From CAYIYO01 sp964367715 (GTDB lineage: Bacteria > Chlamydiota > Chlamydiia > Chlamydiales > Criblamydiaceae): a stretch of DNA of 31,780 bases. A program made the translations under genes and the position numbers. The stretch covers positions 1-31,780 of the forward strand of contig CAYIYO010000019.1 of the NCBI GenBank assembly GCA_964367715.1, written 5' to 3'. Below, piece after piece: positions 8,793-16,023 of the stretch; position 1 is the stretch's first letter; every line of letters begins with the position of its first letter. The notes under the pieces are model-generated. The model was not told where the DNA came from. It searched no databases and saw only the letters and a program-made list of their open reading frames with translations.

Positions 8793-10069
8793 GAGGCAAA
8801 TCCGAGGGCTTTAATGAACTTTGGGATCCGAATCATTCTAAAGCGTGTGAGACGGAAGAGGAAGAAGTGAACAGGGAAGTTGCGTTGACGAAGAGAGAGA
8901 AGACGGGTTCCTATGTTGAAGAAGAGAGAGTTCCAATAGCCATTTGTGGGGAAAGGACGCGCGTCTTTTTCTTTTTTGATCTGGTCAATGACCGTATTGG
9001 CAAATTTCGAGTAGGTATAGTTGCCGGATTCGACCACTTTTTTGTAGGCATTGGCGGCGATTTTTTCGCAGAAGGCGTGGTCTTCGACTTGTTGGAGGAC
9101 GTCGGCGACATTGCTGAAGTCTGCTTTTAGTTCAATGTAATCGACACCGGGTTGTAAGACTCCTTGGTAGTCGCCTTCGAGGAGAATTTGGCAGGTTTTT
9201 GCCATGGCACATTCAAAGTGGCGAGGAGAGAGAGCGAAAAGGTGGAGTGTGTTGTCTTTATCGGCAAAGCACTGTTCTTTTACTTGAGCGAAGGAGGCGT
9301 CCGGATGTTCGGCGACATAGGCGTCGGTCTTTTTGCGTATTGTTCCGTCGCTGTCGATAAGACTGGCGCCGCCGAGACATCCGAGCATTGTGCGACAACG
9401 GAGGAGGAATTCGATCCATTCGTCGCCTAGAAAAACTTCTTTTGGATCGGTGGAGATGTCCAGATGAAGAGATGTTTTTGGTTTCCATTGGTTGAAGACA
9501 CGCGCAATCTCTGCTTTTGTGGTGCCGAATTCTCCCAGCCAGAAAGGGACGGCACGGGCGCGGTAGCCGATGTCGATGGTGCGTGGGTTTTCTTGTGCGG
9601 ATTTTTTGTTGAGCAGATGCAGAGTGTTTTCGTCGACGAAACCCGTGGTAGTTGTAAAATAATTTTTTAATCCAGTCTCTTTTTGAGGATATAGTGTCTG
9701 GTAATCGATCGGATAGGCACACGTGTAGACAGTGTCGATTCCACACTCTTTAAATAAGGTGCATAGATGTGCCGTCTCGGCGTATTCGTCTTGTGGCATC
9801 GCAATTTTTATGGCGCGTGTCTCTTTGAATGTGGCAAGGGCTTTCGAGAGCAGTGGCCAAAGCCGGGATTCCCAACGAAGAGAGAGGAGAGTGTAGTGAA
9901 GGATAATTGCATCGTATTCAATCCATTTCAAATAGAAAGGAACAGAAACGAAAATATTGCAGTAGTGAAAGGAGGCGTTGGTTCCGTAGTCGCGAAAAGA
10001 ATAAAGATGGTCCTTGATGGTCTTTCTTTGAGTTGTGTCGTCAAGGGAATATAGGATGAGGATTTTCAT
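8789..10069 (-). CDS. GT-B-like glycosyltransferase (CgeB/GT1-like), copy 1
   Basis: A 426-residue paralogue of the following gene. Shared landmarks are an N-terminal 'KTIKDHLYSF', 'AMPQDEYAET' near 100, 'DIGYRAR' near 175, 'DSDGTIRKK', and 'FALSPRHFECAMAKTCQILLEG' in the C-terminal domain. It is the first gene of the minus-strand glycan cluster. The frame extends to a TTG at 10084, but the ATG at 10069 gives the same hydrophobic 'MKILILY' beginning as its sister and is preferred. The two copies are diverged, so they probably add different sugars rather than being a recent duplication. GT-B membership rests on C-terminal motifs only. Confidence 0.7.
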   Translation of the reverse strand: MKILILYSLDDTTQRKTIKDHLYSFRDYGTNASFHYCNIFVSVPFYLKWIEYDAIILHYTLLSLRWESRLWPLLSKALATFKETRAIKIAMPQDEYAETAHLCTLFKECGIDTVYTCAYPIDYQTLYPQKETGLKNYFTTTTGFVDENTLHLLNKKSAQENPRTIDIGYRARAVPFWLGEFGTTKAEIARVFNQWKPKTSLHLDISTDPKEVFLGDEWIEFLLRCRTMLGCLGGASLIDSDGTIRKKTDAYVAEHPDASFAQVKEQCFADKDNTLHLFALSPRHFECAMAKTCQILLEGDYQGVLQPGVDYIELKADFSNVADVLQQVEDHAFCEKIAANAYKKVVESGNYTYSKFANTVIDQIKKEKDARPFPTNGYWNSLFFNIGTRLLSLRQRNFPVHFFLFRLTRFRMIRIPKFIKALGFAS

Positions 10070-10096
10070 GGCGATCTTTAGCAAATAATAGAATGG

Positions 10097-10136
10097 TATA
10101 CCGATAAATTCAAAATTTCAGCTGCTCCTCGGTATA
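10097..10136. repeat. Miniature type A palindromic element, left arm deleted
   Basis: Forty bases bounded by TATACCGA and TCGGTATA. The right arm (AAAATTTCAGCTGCTCCTCG then GTATA) is identical to the right end of the element inside ybhF at 13058-13220. The left arm has shrunk to its tip. It lies between the divergent glycan cluster and the exported-protein gene, upstream of both, so it may overlap their promoter region. Confidence 0.75.
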
Positions 10137-10237
10137 TGATTCTAGCGAGCGAGAGAATATTCATCAAACGATTTTAATAGAGCGTAAAATCTGGTGCGTG
10201 ATAGAACGACATTCACACCCCTGTCCCAGGAGAACAC

Positions 10238-10945
10238 GTGAACTTTATCCTTCTTATTCTTGCGCTACTCTTTGTTTTTCCTACGGATGGATCTTCTGAG
10301 ACCCCATTTCTTAAACGATATCCTCTTGTTCATCAAAAGATCGAATACGAACAAGGAGTGCCTCATTATTCTTTAAGTACTGTGCACCTTCCAAGAAACA
10401 TCGAGGTGCTGTTGATGACACGACGTTTGAATGGAGCGCCGCTAGTGGAGATCAAGGAACTTTATATCAATGCGGAAGGGGATATTGTATCTGCGTTGGA
10501 TGTTGAAGTTCCTTTTCTGATGCCTATCCACGACGTGGCGTTAGGGGAGCCCATTGAATTTGTGGTTGTTCCTAAAGGGCAATATTTGAATCGAAGCAGA
10601 AAAAAGCCTATTGTGGCGTTGGGCTCGATTGTCGCCCGTCCTCTGGAAGTACGGGATGAAAGAGGGCATACATTAAGTCTCCATGTCGCTTCTGCTGACG
10701 GGATGCATTTTACCGTTACAGCCACAGGATTTCTGCCGCGTGAAAAAATTGATGCCGTGGTGATTACAGAGCGACACGAGATTAAACTTCCTGTGCGGGC
10801 AACGAAAGAAGGGACGTTTGGGGCGACCATTGCGCCTGCTCCTATTGGTTTAAAGAATGGAGCGTTTGGGTTTGAAATTCGCGGAGCGACGACAGAGGAT
10901 CTTTTCGTTGAACACCGGTGGGGAAGAGATGCATTCAATTTTTGA
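10238..10945 (+). CDS. Exported protein of unknown function
   Basis: A 235-residue protein that I do not recognise. It starts with GTG behind CCCAGGAGAACAC, a strong ribosome site. Residues 1-20 form a signal peptide (hydrophobic 'FILLILALLFVF', cleavage probably near 'DGSSETP'). The rest is rich in short alternating hydrophobic stretches, such as 'FTVTATGFLPREKIDAVVIT' and 'FGATIAPAPIGLKNGAFGFEI', suggesting two beta-sandwich (Ig-like) domains. The last two codons and the stop codon lie inside a 25-base type B repeat end (10936-10960), so its natural C-terminus may have been replaced. It probably forms its own transcription unit. Confidence 0.75.
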   Translation: MNFILLILALLFVFPTDGSSETPFLKRYPLVHQKIEYEQGVPHYSLSTVHLPRNIEVLLMTRRLNGAPLVEIKELYINAEGDIVSALDVEVPFLMPIHDVALGEPIEFVVVPKGQYLNRSRKKPIVALGSIVARPLEVRDERGHTLSLHVASADGMHFTVTATGFLPREKIDAVVITERHEIKLPVRATKEGTFGATIAPAPIGLKNGAFGFEIRGATTEDLFVEHRWGRDAFNF

Positions 10946-10960
10946 ATTCACTTGTGTATA
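10936..10960. repeat. Solo end of a type B palindromic element
   Basis: Twenty-five bases, CAATTTTTGAATTCACTTGT followed by GTATA, are identical to the reverse complement of the left end of the full type B element at 29531. No partner end was found nearby. The TGA stop of the exported-protein gene lies within it. Confidence 0.7.
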
Positions 10961-10998
10961 AAATAAAATGTGCCGACTGTTTCTTAAAGAACCGTCTC

Positions 10999-11027
10999 TT
11001 GACAACTCATCAATAAATAATTATAAA
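10999..11027 (+). promoter_or_regulatory. Sigma-70-type promoter for the ybhGFSR operon
   Basis: TTGACA at 10999-11004, a 17-base spacer, then TATAAA at 11022-11027. The -35 box and the spacing match the housekeeping consensus exactly, and the -10 box has one mismatch. A transcript would start near 11034, about 22 bases before the ATG of the ybhG-like gene. Confidence 0.7.
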
Positions 11028-11055
11028 TAAGCGGATATAACCGAGTGAATTCTTT

Positions 11056-11901
11056 ATGCGCCGTGCTTTTGTATTGATCCTTTGTATTCCTTTGTTGATC
11101 GGACTTTTGTTTTGGTTTTATTCGTATCAACATGAGCCGGACACCGATACATTAACTCTGTATGGAAATGTCGATGTGCGCCAGGTCGATCTCGGATTTC
11201 GTGTCGCGGGGCGTGTCACAGAGATGTTATTCGAAGAGGGGGATCTTGTTGAGCCGGGAGCGCTGATGGGAACCCTTGAAGAGCAGCCGTATCGCGACCA
11301 GTATATCCAGGCAGAGGCATCGTTAGCAGGAATTCGCGAGTCCCTCATTAATGCGCAGAAAGTGTTGGATCGACGAGTCGAATTGATTAGCAGTGCGAGC
11401 ATTTCACAGGAAGATTTGGAGAATACGACGACGAATCGCGATGTTCTTGTTGCGAATTTGCGCCAGGCAGAAGCGGCTGCTGGCGTAGCGAAGAAAAATT
11501 TGACCGATACAAAAGTATATGCCCCGACGAAAGGCATCATTTTGACCCGTATCAAAGAACCCGGGACCGTTGTCAATCCGACCGATCCGATTTATACCTT
11601 GTCCATCATTTCTCCCGTTTGGGTGCGGGCATTTGTCCATGAGCCCGAGTTAGGAGTGGTGTATCCTGGAATGCGTGCTGAAATCCATACCGATACACCT
11701 GGTGGAAAAGTGTATGAAGGACAAGTAGGATTTATTTCTCCTGTGGCGGAGTTTACGCCAAAAACAGTCGAAACCACGCAGCTGCGTACCGACCTTGTGT
11801 ATCGCCTCCGCGTCTATGCGGACAATCCGGATGAAGGATTGCGACAAGGAATGCCCGTGACCGTAAAATTGTTGCGCCGTGATAAGGAAAGTGGTGAATA
11901 A
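11056..11901 (+). CDS. ybhG: HlyD-family membrane fusion protein of an ABC efflux system (YbhG-like)
   Basis: A 281-residue periplasmic adaptor. Residues 5-22 form an N-terminal membrane anchor or signal. The first half of the lipoyl/barrel-sandwich domain follows ('DVRQVDLGFRVAGRVTEM', near 37-54), then an alpha-helical hairpin rich in Ala, Glu and Gln (about 75-150), and the returning lipoyl half 'TDTKVYAPTKGIILTRIKEPG' (about 150-170). The protein bridges the inner-membrane ABC permeases and an outer-membrane channel. It is followed by an ATPase and two permeases in the same order as ybhG-F-S-R of Escherichia coli. Its stop overlaps the start region of the ATPase gene, and it is the first gene after the promoter at 10999. 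Confidence 0.88.
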   Translation: MRRAFVLILCIPLLIGLLFWFYSYQHEPDTDTLTLYGNVDVRQVDLGFRVAGRVTEMLFEEGDLVEPGALMGTLEEQPYRDQYIQAEASLAGIRESLINAQKVLDRRVELISSASISQEDLENTTTNRDVLVANLRQAEAAAGVAKKNLTDTKVYAPTKGIILTRIKEPGTVVNPTDPIYTLSIISPVWVRAFVHEPELGVVYPGMRAEIHTDTPGGKVYEGQVGFISPVAEFTPKTVETTQLRTDLVYRLRVYADNPDEGLRQGMPVTVKLLRRDKESGE

Positions 11902-13777
11902 CGCCCTTATTACCATTCGTCACTTGACCAAACGGTTTGCTCCGGGAGTTCCCCCTGCTTTAGAAAATATTAGTGCTGAGCTTCCAAAGGGAGAGATCAT
12001 TGGAGTCGTTGGACCTGATGGAGCGGGAAAGACGACATTGATGCGGTTGATGGCGGGACTGATGGTGCCGACAACAGGAAGTCTCACTGTCAACGGACTC
12101 GATACCGTGACTCAGGCGCAGCAGCTTTCTCATATCATTGGGTATATGCCCCAAAAGTTTGGGTTGTATGAAGACTTGACCGTGATGCAGAACTTGAATT
12201 TGTATGCCGATTTACGGAATGTGGTTGCCGACGAGCGGGATTCTAAATTAAAAAAATTACTTTCTTTCACTTCGTTAGAACCCTTTGTGGACCGCTTTGC
12301 TAAAGATTTGTCCGGAGGGATGAAGCAGAAGCTCGGATTGGCGTGTGCCTTGGTTAAGACACCGACCTTGTTGTTGTTGGACGAACCCAGTGTGGGGGTT
12401 GATCCCTTGTCGCGTCGCGAGTTGTGGAAGATGGTGTACGACTTGGTCGATGAGGGGATTACTGTTGTATGGAGTACATCTTACCTTGATGAGGCAGAGC
12501 GGTGCATGACGACGCTTTTGTTGAATGAGGGACAACTTCTTTTTTATGGGCCTCCGGCCGAATTGGCGAAGCGTGTGGAAGGGAGAACCTTTTTAATAAA
12601 AAATATTGAGGGGAGTCGACGCCAGGTATTATTTGATACATTGGTTCAAGAGAATGTTCTTGATGGAGTCATTCAGGGAGCCGACGTACGCATCGTGACA
12701 AAAGAAAAGAAGGAACCCCCTTTTAGTGTGGAGACCCCGATGCAGGTCGTGGCGATTCCGCCGCGCTTTGAAGATGCATTTATTGATATCCTTGGAGGAG
12801 GACCAAAAGAATTTTCTGTGCTCGCAGAAAATACGCCTCCTATTGAAGCATCGCATCGAGAGAGTATTGTTGCTGATCATTTGACTAAGCGTTTTGGAAC
12901 GTTTGTTGCGGCGAATGACATTACGTTTAAGGTCGAGCAGGGCGAAATTTTTGGATTACTCGGACCGAATGGGGCGGGAAAGTCGACTACTTTCAAGATG
13001 ATGTGTGGATTGTTGAAGCCAAACGCGGGAAAGGCGTTTGTCAATGGAGTTAATTTATACGGAGGAGCAGCTGAAATTTTTAATTTAGACGATCTCAAAG
13101 CCCCGGGGTTGCCGCATCGCAAATGGGTCAATAATATTAGCAATATGAACCCATTTGCGATGCGGCAACTGCGGGAGCTTTTAGAGTGGTCTAAATCAAA
13201 ATTTCAGCTGCTCCTCGGTATACAGACGGCGCCGATTAAGGCGCGTTCGCATATTGGCTATATGTCGCAAAAGTTTTCTTTGTATGGAAATTTAAGCGTC
13301 TATCAAAACATGGAATTCTTTTCTGGCATTTATAATTTATATGGAAAAGAGCAGGAGAAGAGGATTAATCAGATGATTGACATCTTTAATTTTAAGCCTT
13401 TTCTCGATGAGTCTGCAGAAATGTTGCCACTAGGATTTAAGCAACGGTTGGCGTTGGCGTGCGCGACGATGCATGGTCCAGAAGTGTTGTTTTTGGATGA
13501 GCCGACGTCGGGAGTGGATCCATTGACCCGACGTGAATTTTGGAACCATATCAACGGCCTGGTTCATAAAGGAGTGACAGTGATGGTGACGACCCATTTT
13601 ATGGAAGAAGCGGAATATTGTGATCGGATTGGACTCGTCTACCGGAGCAAACTCATTCAAGTGGGGACTCCGGATGAATTAAAAAAGTCCGCAGCGACAG
13701 AGAGTACTCCTTTTCCTACCTTAGAAGACGCCTTTATTCATTTGATTGAGCAATATGAGGCGGCGCATCATGGATAG
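11894..13777 (+). CDS. ybhF: Tandem-domain ABC ATPase (YbhF-like) carrying an in-frame 55-residue repeat insertion
   Basis: A 627-residue protein with two fused ABC ATPase domains that would energise export through the permeases downstream. Domain 1 has the Walker A 'GPDGAGKTT' near residue 40, the signature 'LSGGMKQ' and the Walker B 'LLLLDEPSVGVDP'. Domain 2 has 'GPNGAGKS' at 357-364, the degenerate signature 'LPLGFKQ' typical of this family, and 'LFLDEPTSGVDP'. Residues 389-443 (13058-13222) are foreign: they are encoded by a palindromic element between Walker A and the Q-loop (Q459). Without them the protein would be about 572 residues, close to the roughly 578 of E. coli YbhF. The GTG at 11894 follows AAGGAAAGT; GTG codons at 11879 and 11891 are alternatives. 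The gene overlaps ybhG. Confidence 0.9.
   Translation: MNNALITIRHLTKRFAPGVPPALENISAELPKGEIIGVVGPDGAGKTTLMRLMAGLMVPTTGSLTVNGLDTVTQAQQLSHIIGYMPQKFGLYEDLTVMQNLNLYADLRNVVADERDSKLKKLLSFTSLEPFVDRFAKDLSGGMKQKLGLACALVKTPTLLLLDEPSVGVDPLSRRELWKMVYDLVDEGITVVWSTSYLDEAERCMTTLLLNEGQLLFYGPPAELAKRVEGRTFLIKNIEGSRRQVLFDTLVQENVLDGVIQGADVRIVTKEKKEPPFSVETPMQVVAIPPRFEDAFIDILGGGPKEFSVLAENTPPIEASHRESIVADHLTKRFGTFVAANDITFKVEQGEIFGLLGPNGAGKSTTFKMMCGLLKPNAGKAFVNGVNLYGGAAEIFNLDDLKAPGLPHRKWVNNISNMNPFAMRQLRELLEWSKSKFQLLLGIQTAPIKARSHIGYMSQKFSLYGNLSVYQNMEFFSGIYNLYGKEQEKRINQMIDIFNFKPFLDESAEMLPLGFKQRLALACATMHGPEVLFLDEPTSGVDPLTRREFWNHINGLVHKGVTVMVTTHFMEEAEYCDRIGLVYRSKLIQVGTPDELKKSAATESTPFPTLEDAFIHLIEQYEAAHHG
13058..13220. mobile_element. 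Full-length type A palindromic MITE-like element inserted in frame within ybhF
   Basis: A 163-base near-perfect palindrome. Its ends are TACGGAGGAGCAGCTGAAAT and, on the other strand, TACCGAGGAGCAGCTGAAAT. It is flanked by TA on both sides (13056-13057 and 13221-13222), as expected for TA target duplication by IS630/mariner-type transposition. Inside lie a GC-rich arm (CAAAGCCCCGGG on the left, CTGCGGGAGCTTT on the right), an about 20-bp perfect stem (TTGCCGCATCGCAAATGGGT) and an AT-rich loop AATAATATTAGCAATATG. Element plus duplication is 165 bases, 55 codons, with no stop in the host frame. It encodes no transposase. Removing it and one TA restores a plausible uninterrupted ybhF frame. Confidence 0.9.
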
Positions 13778-14906
13778 AGAAGCGGGAGGTGCCAAACGAC
13801 GCTTGCGGGCGTTGATGACCAAAGAGGTGTACCAGATCATTTACGATCCGAGTAGCATCCTCATCAGCATCATCCTTCCTGCGATCCTCCTTTTTTTGTA
13901 TGGCTTTGGGGTGTCACTCGATCTCGATCATTTGCGCATTGGACTCGTTCTCGAAGATACCGCTCCAGATGCACGAAGTTTTGCTGCCGCGTTGACCCAT
14001 TCGCGTTACTTCGACGTTAAAGTTGTTCAGGATCCACGCGAGTTGACCGAGGATATTTTGAGTGGCGCCATTCGAGGGTATGTTGTCATTCCTTCCTACT
14101 TTTCTGCCTTTCGTTATCGTAAAAATGGGGTTGCTCCGCTTCAAATCATTGCGGACGGAAGTGAGCCTAATACAGCAAATTTCGTTCAAAACTACGTCTC
14201 GCAGACGTTAACGACGTGGTTGAAAGAGCAAAAGGTGGAGACGGATCTTATCGGCCTTCCGCGCGTGAGCATTCAGCCGCGCTATTGGTATAACGAAGAG
14301 TTGGAAAGTCGCAACTTTTTGGTTCCTGGATCGCTTGCGATTATTATGACATTGATTGGAACCTTATTAACCGCACTCGTCATTGCAAGGGAATGGGAAA
14401 GAGGGACCATGGAGGCGCTGATGTCGACGCCGGTGACAATTGTTGAAATTCTAATAGGGAAGCTTGTTCCTTACTATGTGCTAGGAATGCTTTCGATGAC
14501 CCTCTGTTTTTTTGGGGCGGTGTATGGATATCATATTCCTTTTCGAGGTTCGTGGATTGCACTTGCTTTTGTGACAACCTGCTTTTTGACGACAGCGCTG
14601 GGATTGGGGTTGTTGATTTCGACGTTGGCGAAAAATCAGTTTGTCGCCGCACAGACATCGATGGTCGTTGCATTCCTTCCTTCCTATATTCTTTCCGGAT
14701 TTATTTTTGAAATTGCAAGCATGCCATTGCCGATCCATTTGCTGACATATTTGATTCCAGCCCGCTACTTTGTGACATGTTTACAAACGTTATTTTTGGT
14801 GGGCGATATATGGCCGTTGCTGATTAAAAATATTCTGCCTATGTTGGCGATAGGGGCTTTCTTCTTTATGTTGACGGCACGCATTTCCGTTAAACGCTTA
14901 GATTAA
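13770..14906 (+). CDS. ybhS: ABC-2 type permease (YbhS-like)
   Basis: A 378-residue inner-membrane permease. It has an N-terminal membrane helix near residues 25-47 ('SSILISIILPAILLFLYGFG'), a large periplasmic domain containing 'DGSEPNTANFVQ', and five C-terminal helices beginning at 'GSLAIIMTLIGTLLTALVIA' followed by the ABC-2 motif 'REWERGTMEAL'. These segments match my recollection of E. coli YbhS closely, and the length (377 there) supports the ATG at 13770 over the upstream TTG 13746 or ATG 13755. The start lies just inside the 3' end of ybhF. It probably pairs with YbhR; exported substrates of the family include drugs and cations, but none is provable here. Confidence 0.9.
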   Translation: MDREAGGAKRRLRALMTKEVYQIIYDPSSILISIILPAILLFLYGFGVSLDLDHLRIGLVLEDTAPDARSFAAALTHSRYFDVKVVQDPRELTEDILSGAIRGYVVIPSYFSAFRYRKNGVAPLQIIADGSEPNTANFVQNYVSQTLTTWLKEQKVETDLIGLPRVSIQPRYWYNEELESRNFLVPGSLAIIMTLIGTLLTALVIAREWERGTMEALMSTPVTIVEILIGKLVPYYVLGMLSMTLCFFGAVYGYHIPFRGSWIALAFVTTCFLTTALGLGLLISTLAKNQFVAAQTSMVVAFLPSYILSGFIFEIASMPLPIHLLTYLIPARYFVTCLQTLFLVGDIWPLLIKNILPMLAIGAFFFMLTARISVKRLD

Positions 14907-14913
14907 AAAAATT

Positions 14914-16023
14914 ATGTGGCATCGCATCCTCACACTTATCTACAAAGAAATTCTCGCCGTATGGAGAGATAAAAAAAGCCGCATGGTGTTGATTATTCCT
15001 CCATTGACACAGCTTTTTATTTTTGCTTTTGCGGCGACCCTTGACGTACGAAATGTGCCGATTGGGATCCTAAATTTAGATAATGGAGAGCAGGGATTCG
15101 AACTTGTGCAGCGTTTTCACGGATCTCCTTTCTTTAGTAAAATTATTTATTTAAAATCGGTCGAAGAGATTGCTCCTTTTATTGATACCATGGAAGGATT
15201 GATGGTCGTTTCGATTAACCAACAGTTTTCACGAAATCTCGATGCAAAAAAACCTGCAGACATTCAATTAATCATGGATGGACGACGGTCGAATACCACT
15301 CAAATTGTTGCAGGATATGTGGGAGGAATCGTTGAACGATTTAATCGTGACTTTGCTGCAAAAACGCACATTTATCAGGAGAATATTCAGCTAATTACCC
15401 GTTACTGGTTTAATCCCAACCTCATTTACTACTGGTATAACGTTCCCAGTTTAAGTGGAATTTTAACGATGCTCGTTGGACTGGTGGTGACGGCGTTGTC
15501 GATCGCCCGGGAGAGGGAGTTGGGAACCTTTGATCAGCTGATGGTGTCGCCGTTGCTTCCTTTTGAAATTTTGATCGGGAAGACCGTTCCCGCCATTATT
15601 ATTGGAATGATTGAAGGCACAATTATTGTTTTGGTGGGCGTCTTTATTTTCGATATTCCGTTTAGAGGATCGATCTTTCTCCTTTATTTGAGCATGTTTG
15701 TGTTCATTTGCTCGATTGTCGGAATAGGCCTTTTTATTTCCTCCATTGCGCAGACGCAGCAGCAGGCATTGCTAGGAACGTTTGTTTTTATGAGCCCGTC
15801 CATCATGCTGTCGGGATTCGCCACGCCGATCGAAAACATGCCCACCTGGTTGCAGCCGATTACTTATTTGATTCCACTCCGTTACTATTTGGTAATTGCG
15901 AAAGGTATATTTTTGAAGGCCATGCCCCTTCATATCGTGTTGAGTGAAATTTGGCCGATGATTGTCATTGCGGTGTTTACATTGACGACTTCTGTTCTGT
16001 TCTTTCGTCGTCGACTGTCGTAG
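14914..16023 (+). CDS. ybhR: ABC-2 type permease (YbhR-like)
   Basis: A 369-residue permease of the same fold as the preceding gene: one N-terminal helix with 'MVLIIPPLTQLFIFAFAATL', a periplasmic domain with 'MDGRRSNTTQIVAGYVG', then five helices from 'GILTMLVGLVVTALSIA' and the 'RERELGTFDQLMVSPL' ABC-2 motif. The length matches E. coli YbhR (about 368). It begins 7 bases after the ybhS stop and closes the operon. Its last 47 bases overlap the 3' end of the convergent outer-membrane channel gene. The two permeases probably form a heterodimer served by the two-domain ATPase. Confidence 0.9.
   Translation: MWHRILTLIYKEILAVWRDKKSRMVLIIPPLTQLFIFAFAATLDVRNVPIGILNLDNGEQGFELVQRFHGSPFFSKIIYLKSVEEIAPFIDTMEGLMVVSINQQFSRNLDAKKPADIQLIMDGRRSNTTQIVAGYVGGIVERFNRDFAAKTHIYQENIQLITRYWFNPNLIYYWYNVPSLSGILTMLVGLVVTALSIARERELGTFDQLMVSPLLPFEILIGKTVPAIIIGMIEGTIIVLVGVFIFDIPFRGSIFLLYLSMFVFICSIVGIGLFISSIAQTQQQALLGTFVFMSPSIMLSGFATPIENMPTWLQPITYLIPLRYYLVIAKGIFLKAMPLHIVLSEIWPMIVIAVFTLTTSVLFFRRRLS

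Noticed and set aside
8787..10069. Glycosyltransferase pair as a very recent duplication
   Set aside because: The two proteins share motifs but differ across most positions, so the duplication is old.
10097..10136. Operator site between divergent genes
   Set aside because: The palindromic-looking ends match the dispersed type A element exactly, so a repeat remnant explains it better than a regulator site.
13058..13220. Possible sequencing frameshift or pseudogene in ybhF
   Set aside because: The reading frame is continuous on both sides, all downstream motifs are intact, and the extra length is explained exactly by the element plus TA.
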